This document shows, in pieces, positions 34,027 through 38,403 of a stretch of DNA of 38,403 bases. The stretch spans positions 1 to 38,403 of the forward strand of contig JAGBDD010000041.1 in assembly GCA_017937685.1 (NCBI GenBank), written 5' to 3'. Made by a program: the position numbers and the translations under genes. Source of the stretch: Thermoguttaceae bacterium. GTDB taxonomy: Bacteria > Planctomycetota > Planctomycetia > Pirellulales > Thermoguttaceae. A model generated the notes under the pieces. That model was not told the origin of the DNA. It did no database searches and saw only the letters and a program-made list of their open reading frames with translations. Within the stretch, counting starts at the first letter, position 1; the number at the start of each line of letters is the position of its first letter.

Positions 34027-35145
34027 TTAGAGATTCGCGTCGGTTTCGCCGCCGAAAATGGAGCCCATCGCGCCCCAGACGCCGTAAACCGATTTGCCCG
34101 CGTAGTCTTGCGGACGATCTTTGTTCGGGCAAACGTCTTGCGCGTTCGCCGATTGGTCGCCCGCGTCGACCGTTTCGCTAATGAAGCGAACCGAACCGTC
34201 GCAGAGAACCGCGTTCACGCCGCCCGAGTGATAGCTCGAAGCCGACGTGATCACCCAGTCTTCCAAACCGCCGACGCCGCAGGACGGGGAGTTCGGCGGG
34301 AGCATCGTGAAGAAGAACGTGTAAACGCCCATGCAGTCCGCCCAACGCGTGCCGGAAAGTTGGTTGGCCGTCGTGCCGACGCTCGTGCCGGAAACGAATT
34401 GACCGTCCGAACCGCGAACCGCCGCGCAGTTGACCGGGCGGAAATTAATGTTGCCGTGGTTGCCGCCGATGAGCGCGACGCCGCCCTTAATTTTGTTCGT
34501 GTTGGAAGTCGAGCCGATGCAGGCTTCCGACGCGAAAATCGTGTTCGACGTGCCGTCGGTGATACCGGCGTAGTTCAAATTGAGTTTGTTCCCGTCGGAA
34601 GCGACGCCGCGGCATTCGTCCCATTCCCAAGACATCGCGATGTCGCCGCTGTTGATGCGGTAGCTCGTCGCTTTGAGGTCGCCTTCGGCGCGTTTGCCGG
34701 CGCCGTCCGACGGGCAAAGGAACGCGTTGATCGTGTTCAACCAAACGCGACGTTGACCGTTGCCGTGCGGGTCGTCGGTCGTCCACGGGGTCATGCTGCC
34801 TTTGTCGAGTTCGCTGGTGAATTGTTGATACAGCGCGTTTTGTTCGATGTACGGAAGCATAACCGTCAGGTACGAGAAACGTTCGAACGCGTTGCCGTCG
34901 CGGTTGTAGGTGCGGAGCAGGTATTGGGCCGAGCGGTTCGGAAGGTAGTCGTTAACATCGTGGAAGTTTTGCGCGGCCAGACCAAGTTGCTTCAGTTGGT
35001 TCGTGCATTGCATACGTCGCGCCGCTTCGCGAGCCGCTTGGACGGCCGGAAGAAGAAGACCGATCAAAATACCGATAATCGCGATGACGACCAACAGTTC
35101 GACGAGGGTAAAACCGCGTTTACCCCCCATTTTACCAAGTTTCAC
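34027..35145 (-). CDS. DUF1559 pseudopilin-like protein (copy D)
   Basis: A 372-residue paralogue with a slightly longer N-terminus, [20 protein letters not shown], before the prepilin cleavage site. The body is closest to copy B ([33 protein letters not shown]), with [16 protein letters not shown] near the end and GGETDANL as the last residues. The frame stays open to 35256, but GTG at 35145 is chosen because AAGAGGCAGAAA lies directly before it, as AGAGGCAGAAAA does before copy E; ATG at 35130 is the alternative. Its leader is of the second type (hairpin at 35186-35210). The first codons contain six G in a row. Confidence 0.9.
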   Translation of the reverse strand: MKLGKMGGKRGFTLVELLVVIAIIGILIGLLLPAVQAAREAARRMQCTNQLKQLGLAAQNFHDVNDYLPNRSAQYLLRTYNRDGNAFERFSYLTVMLPYIEQNALYQQFTSELDKGSMTPWTTDDPHGNGQRRVWLNTINAFLCPSDGAGKRAEGDLKATSYRINSGDIAMSWEWDECRGVASDGNKLNLNYAGITDGTSNTIFASEACIGSTSNTNKIKGGVALIGGNHGNINFRPVNCAAVRGSDGQFVSGTSVGTTANQLSGTRWADCMGVYTFFFTMLPPNSPSCGVGGLEDWVITSASSYHSGGVNAVLCDGSVRFISETVDAGDQSANAQDVCPNKDRPQDYAGKSVYGVWGAMGSIFGGETDANL

Positions 35146-35214
35146 TTTCTGCCTCTTACTTTTGATAAGATTTGCTAGCAATAAACGCGACTTCGTCCCA
35201 TGAAGCCGCGAAGA
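35146..35214 (-). promoter_or_regulatory. Second-type leader with hairpin, DUF1559 copy D
   Basis: On the minus strand a hairpin CGCGGCTT/AAGTCGCG (35210-35186, one G-U pair) is followed by AAATCTTATCA and the ribosome binding region AGAGGCAGAAA. The same order is seen before copy E. It has no nested stem and no GAGGCAAAA ahead of an inner hairpin. Confidence 0.55.
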
Positions 35215-35220
35215 GTCCAA

Positions 35221-35250
35221 ATTATAAGTCGCGCTCGTTTTCGCGCGCAA
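35221..35250 (-). promoter_or_regulatory. Predicted promoter of DUF1559 copy D
   Basis: On the minus strand a perfect TATAAT (35226-35221) lies 18 bases after TTGCGC (35250-35245). The start would be near 35214, directly before the hairpin leader. Confidence 0.5.
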
Positions 35251-35264
35251 TTTCAAAAGGCGTC

Positions 35265-35290
35265 CGCGGGAAACGTTTCCGATTCCCGCG
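35265..35290 (-). terminator. Probable terminator of DUF1559 copy E
   Basis: On the minus strand CGCGGGAA/TTCCCGCG (35290-35283 with 35272-35265) forms an 8-base perfect stem with a 10-base loop; GACGCCTTTTGAAATT follows. The T tract is short and not immediately adjacent. Confidence 0.45.
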
Positions 35291-35354
35291 AACCGTTTCG
35301 CGACGTTCTAATAACGCGTCTCGACGACGCGTTTCGAAACGCCGCCGTTAATTA

Positions 35355-36485
35355 TTAAAGATTCGCGTCGGTTTCGCCGCCGAAAATGGAGCCCATCGCG
35401 CCCCAAACGCCGTAGGGGGAAGCCCCGCCGTAGTCTTGCGGACGCGCTTTGTTGTACGCGACGTCGTCGGCGGATTTCGATTGGTCGCCGGCGTCGATCG
35501 TTTCGCTAACAAAGCGTACGGAACCGTCGACCATAACGACGTTGACGCCGCCCGAGTGGTTGCTCGACGCGGCGGTAATGCACCAGTCTTCGGCGTTCGT
35601 GTTCGCGCAAGACGGGGAGTTCGGCGGGAGAATCGCGAAGAACGGCGTATAGTTGCCGTTCGCGTCGGCCCAACGCGCGCCTTGGCGCCAGTGTTGCCCG
35701 GTCGTGTCGACCGACGTGCCGGAAACGAATTCGCCGTTCGAACCGCGAACCGCCGCGCAGTTGACCGGACGGAAACCGAGGTTCGGCCAGTCGGTCGGCG
35801 AAGCGCCGTAGTTGCCGCCGAGGGTGGCGATGCCGCCCTTAACTTTATTCGCGGTGTTGGCGCCGCCCATAACCGCTTCGCTGAACGCCATCGAGTTCGA
35901 CGTGCCGTCGGTAATGTCCGAAACGCTAATCGGGTGCGCGTCGCCGTCCGAACCGAACCCGCGGTATTCGTCCCATTCCCAACCTTTGGCGAGGTCGCCC
36001 GCGCAGATGCGGTAGCTCGTGCCGCAGACCGTTCCTTCCGGACGCTTCGCGTTGCCGTCGGACGGGCAGAGGAACGCCGCGATGTTCTTGCACCACGGCA
36101 TTTCGGCGCTTTCGGTCCAAGGCGCGTTGCCGTTTTCAATTTGACGGATAACTTCGTCGTACATCGCGCTTTGTTCGATATACGGAAGCATCACGGAGTG
36201 CGCCGAGAAACGCGTCCAGTTGCCGTTGCCGGTATACTTCGACTTGAAGATTTTTTGCCCGGAAAGGTTCGGGAAATACTCGTGCACGTCGTGGAAGTTT
36301 TGCGCGGCCAAACCAAATTGCTTCAGTTGGTTCGTGCATTGCATACGACGCGCCGCTTCGCGGGCCGCTTGAACCGCCGGGAGAAGAAGACCGATCAAAA
36401 TACCGATGATCGCGATAACGACCAACAGTTCGACGAGGGTGAAACCGCGAAGTTTACCCCCCCCCCCCAGTTTAACATTTTTCAT
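35355..36485 (-). CDS. DUF1559 pseudopilin-like protein (copy E) with a poly-G tract in its first codons
   Basis: A 376-residue paralogue, most like copy A in its central part. The N-terminus [20 protein letters not shown] is encoded by a run of 12 G (plus-strand C at 36457-36468), placed ahead of the prepilin cleavage site. In the present state the frame is open; loss or gain of one G would shift it and stop synthesis. The frame continues upstream to 36536, but ATG at 36485 is chosen because AGAGGCAGAAAA precedes it. HSGGVNVVMVDGSVRF carries H-x9-DG, and the end is GGETDANL. Leader of the second type at 36486-36560. Confidence 0.9.
   Translation of the reverse strand: MKNVKLGGGGKLRGFTLVELLVVIAIIGILIGLLLPAVQAAREAARRMQCTNQLKQFGLAAQNFHDVHEYFPNLSGQKIFKSKYTGNGNWTRFSAHSVMLPYIEQSAMYDEVIRQIENGNAPWTESAEMPWCKNIAAFLCPSDGNAKRPEGTVCGTSYRICAGDLAKGWEWDEYRGFGSDGDAHPISVSDITDGTSNSMAFSEAVMGGANTANKVKGGIATLGGNYGASPTDWPNLGFRPVNCAAVRGSNGEFVSGTSVDTTGQHWRQGARWADANGNYTPFFAILPPNSPSCANTNAEDWCITAASSNHSGGVNVVMVDGSVRFVSETIDAGDQSKSADDVAYNKARPQDYGGASPYGVWGAMGSIFGGETDANL
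36457..36468. repeat. Homopolymer of 12 C/G inside the start of DUF1559 copy E
   Basis: Twelve C on the plus strand, read as G on the coding strand, encode part of LGGGGK. It is the longest G/C homopolymer I found in the window and has the form of a slippage (phase-variation) tract. Confidence 0.85.
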
Positions 36486-36560
36486 TTTTCTGCCTCTGGT
36501 TTGATAAGATTTATTAATAAATAACGCGACTTTCACAATAAAGCCGCGAGAAGTCCCATA
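36486..36560 (-). promoter_or_regulatory. Second-type leader with hairpin, DUF1559 copy E
   Basis: On the minus strand the hairpin CGCGGCTT/AAGTCGCG (36548-36525) repeats that of copy D, followed by AAATCTTATCA and AGAGGCAGAAAA before the ATG. A weak CATTAT stands where copy D has TATAAT. No clear -35 was found. Confidence 0.5.
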
Positions 36561-36690
36561 ATGTTTATTTTATTAGCGCATTCTCGCCGCCGCGACGCGA
36601 CCGTTCGCGTTGCGGCGATATTCGTTTCTTAAACCCCGGAACCGACGCGACGGTTCCGCCAATTTTTCTAAGATTTCTAAAAAATTTCCC

Positions 36691-36731
36691 AAAAAAAATC
36701 GCGCCGAGTCTTTTTCTCGACTCGGCGCGAT
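36691..36731 (-). terminator. Intrinsic terminator of the OPA-family transporter gene
   Basis: Perfect 13-base arms ATCGCGCCGAGTC (36698-36710) and GACTCGGCGCGAT (36719-36731); on the minus strand a run of eight T follows. It lies about 50 bases after the stop at 36781. Confidence 0.85.
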
Positions 36732-36780
36732 AAAGTTGCGTTAAACGTTAACGGTTAAACCGTTTTTAACGACGTTTTCA

Positions 36781-38403
36781 TCAAGCCTTCGCGGCTTTCG
36801 CCTCTTCTTCCGCTTTGACCAATTCCGGCGAGCGGAGGTTCAAAATCGACGCGAACAACGCCGCGGCGATCAACGACGAAATAACGAGCATCCCGAAAAC
36901 GCGCGGCCAACCGGCTTCGGCGATCTTGGCGCGTTCGAGCCCGGCGGTTTCCTTCACTTTCTCGACCGTGTCGACGGAAGGATGGGCGCCGGTCGCGGCG
37001 CTCAGCTTATCGATTAACGCGACGCGCGCTTTCCCCACTTTCTCCTTCAACGCTTCCTCTTTCGCCGGTTTCGCGTTTTGGAAACGGCGTTCGGCGTCGT
37101 ACAGCCCTTCGGCGGCCTTCACGACGTCGGCGAGGTTTTCGTTTTCAACGTCGACTTGAATAATCGCGGCTATCGCGTTATCGCGTTCCGCTTTCACCGG
37201 CGCGGTCGCGGAGTCGACCAAAACGCCGACGCCGAGCCCGGTAACGAGCGTCGAAAGGTAGCCGAAAAGTCCGGTGAGACCGCTCGACGCGGCGGCGGCC
37301 TTCTTCGTCGCGACCGTCGAGGCGACGCAGCCGATCAAGCATTGCGGACCGTAAATGAAGAACCCGATCAAGCTCATCAGAAGCGCGTTCAGCACGAGAT
37401 TGCTCGAGTTAAACTTCCAGAAGAGGAACGCCGCCGCCGCGCAGCCGAGCATATAATAGAAACACGTCTTCGCGCCGCGCCCCCGGAAGAGCTTGTCCAT
37501 CATAAAACCGCTCAAAAGAATCCCGAACGCGCCGAAAATTTCGTAACTCGCGGTCGTCCAACCGGCGGCTTTCAGGTCGACGCCCTTCGCTTGCGTCAGG
37601 AAGGTCGGCGCCCAGTCGAGAATCGAGAAACGCACGACGTAAACGAAGAAGTTCGCCCAGCAAAGAACCCAAATCGCCCAGTTCGAAAAGACGTGTTCGC
37701 AAAGGTTCGCCCAGCAACCGGCGTCTTTCTCCGGCTCCGCGTCGACGACCGGCGCCGCTTCGACCGCGGAACCGTCCGCTTTGCCGCGGGTGCGTTCGTA
37801 ATATTTTTCGACCGGCTCGAACCCTTCTTTTTCCGGCGCGTCGCGAAGCGCCCAGAAGAGGAAAATCGCGCCGCTCAAGCTCAGCGCGGCCGGAACCAAG
37901 AAGCAGTAATGCCAACCGAACCCGACGACAAACGAGTTCAAAATGAAAACCAACCCCGCGCCGAGCGAGTGCGAAATATTCCAGGTCGCGAACTTGACCC
38001 CGTGTTCGCGCGGCGCGAACCAGTGCGTTAAACTCTTAGCGCAAGGCGGGAACCCCATCCCCTGCACCCAACCGTTAATAATCCAAAACGTCCCGATAAC
38101 CCAAGCGAGCTTCGTCGCGCCGATCGATTCCGGAGCGATCCCGCAGAAAACGTTCGTCGACGCGGCCAAGAAAAGCCCGATCGACATAAAATAACGCGGG
38201 TTGACGCGGTCGCTCCAAATCCCGTTGACGAAACGCGAAACGCCGTAAAGGACGCCGTGAATCGTCAAGAAAAGACCGAGCGTCGTCTTCGTAACGCCGA
38301 CCTCTTCGAGGCCCGGCATCGCCATCGTGATCGATTTGCGAACGAAGTAGAAGAAAATGTACCCGATCATCGTCCCGAACAGGATGCGCCAACGCCAATA
38401 TTC
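36781..38403 (-). CDS. OPA-family organophosphate/sugar-phosphate MFS transporter, 5' end outside the window
   Basis: Member of the major facilitator superfamily, GlpT/UhpT/UhpC branch, which typically exchanges sugar phosphates or glycerol-3-phosphate for phosphate. The frame is open to the window edge: before the first Met at 38370 it reads EYWRWRILFGT, matching the family start, so the true start lies to the right. About 12 membrane segments can be recognised, with MGFPPCAKSLTHWF and the WNISHSLGAG region typical of the family. An unusual hydrophilic segment of about 100 residues (rich in Ala, Lys, Glu) separates the last two membrane segments (FGYLSTLVTGLGVGVLVD and VFGMLVISSLIAAALFASIL). 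The substrate is not known. It is followed by a strong terminator at 36691. Confidence 0.88.
   Translation of the reverse strand, partial: EYWRWRILFGTMIGYIFFYFVRKSITMAMPGLEEVGVTKTTLGLFLTIHGVLYGVSRFVNGIWSDRVNPRYFMSIGLFLAASTNVFCGIAPESIGATKLAWVIGTFWIINGWVQGMGFPPCAKSLTHWFAPREHGVKFATWNISHSLGAGLVFILNSFVVGFGWHYCFLVPAALSLSGAIFLFWALRDAPEKEGFEPVEKYYERTRGKADGSAVEAAPVVDAEPEKDAGCWANLCEHVFSNWAIWVLCWANFFVYVVRFSILDWAPTFLTQAKGVDLKAAGWTTASYEIFGAFGILLSGFMMDKLFRGRGAKTCFYYMLGCAAAAFLFWKFNSSNLVLNALLMSLIGFFIYGPQCLIGCVASTVATKKAAAASSGLTGLFGYLSTLVTGLGVGVLVDSATAPVKAERDNAIAAIIQVDVENENLADVVKAAEGLYDAERRFQNAKPAKEEALKEKVGKARVALIDKLSAATGAHPSVDTVEKVKETAGLERAKIAEAGWPRVFGMLVISSLIAAALFASILNLRSPELVKAEEEAKAAKA

Noticed and set aside
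28844..36485. Repeated blocks considered as a CRISPR or other short-repeat array
   Set aside because: The repeats are the conserved first about 170 bases of five full-length genes spaced more than 1 kb apart, explained by gene duplication.

Overview
The window looks like a chromosomal piece of a planctomycete (phylum Planctomycetota). The strongest sign is an array of five pseudopilin-like DUF1559 proteins, each with a type IV pilin-style N-terminus and the H-x9-DG motif that is expanded in this phylum. Secreted sugar-acting enzymes, a Gfo/Idh/MocA oxidoreductase, a sulfotransferase and a small lipoprotein with a C-terminal 'DDIQYHP' motif fit as well. Codon use is very rich in CG dinucleotides and Leu CTG and Gln CAG look rare in the housekeeping genes, so shadow frames stay open for hundreds of codons. 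Gut planctomycetes that degrade plant or host polysaccharides are a plausible source; that is inference.

Layout. 1-9.0 kb, plus strand: smc, a very acidic 122-residue protein, and polA with a degenerate proofreading domain and an insertion before motif C. 9.2-10.6 kb, plus: a secreted GH28-type beta-helix enzyme. 10.8-14.7 kb, minus: three unrecognised membrane proteins around a Tat-type SGNH hydrolase, then a tiny lipoprotein. 15.1-17.6 kb, minus: an Obg/DRG-type GTPase with a TGS domain and a Gfo/Idh/MocA oxidoreductase. 17.9-20.0 kb, plus: a KaiC/RadA-like ATPase and a sulfotransferase. 20.2-20.8 kb, minus: an orphan gene of different composition, flanked by two almost identical terminator hairpins. 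21.0-28.7 kb, minus: a secreted polysaccharide set, namely a three-domain esterase, its single-domain paralogue, a beta-helix protein and a GH140/DUF4038 apiosidase-like enzyme. 28.8-36.5 kb, minus: five DUF1559 genes and one lipoprotein. 36.8 kb to the end, minus: an OPA-family transporter cut by the window edge.

How the genes may work together. GH28, GH140-like, beta-helix and esterase proteins suggest outside-the-cytoplasm breakdown of pectin-type polymers, with products handled by the oxidoreductase and perhaps the transporter. The DUF1559 array would provide surface or pilus-like subunits.

The most notable new signal is regulatory. Three DUF1559 genes share a promoter-proximal RNA leader with nested stems whose pairing is kept although the bases change, enclosing a constant GAGGCAARA strand. 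The other two share a different hairpin leader. One copy carries an in-frame stop codon and another a run of 12 G in its first codons, so this array may be varying by mutation and slippage.
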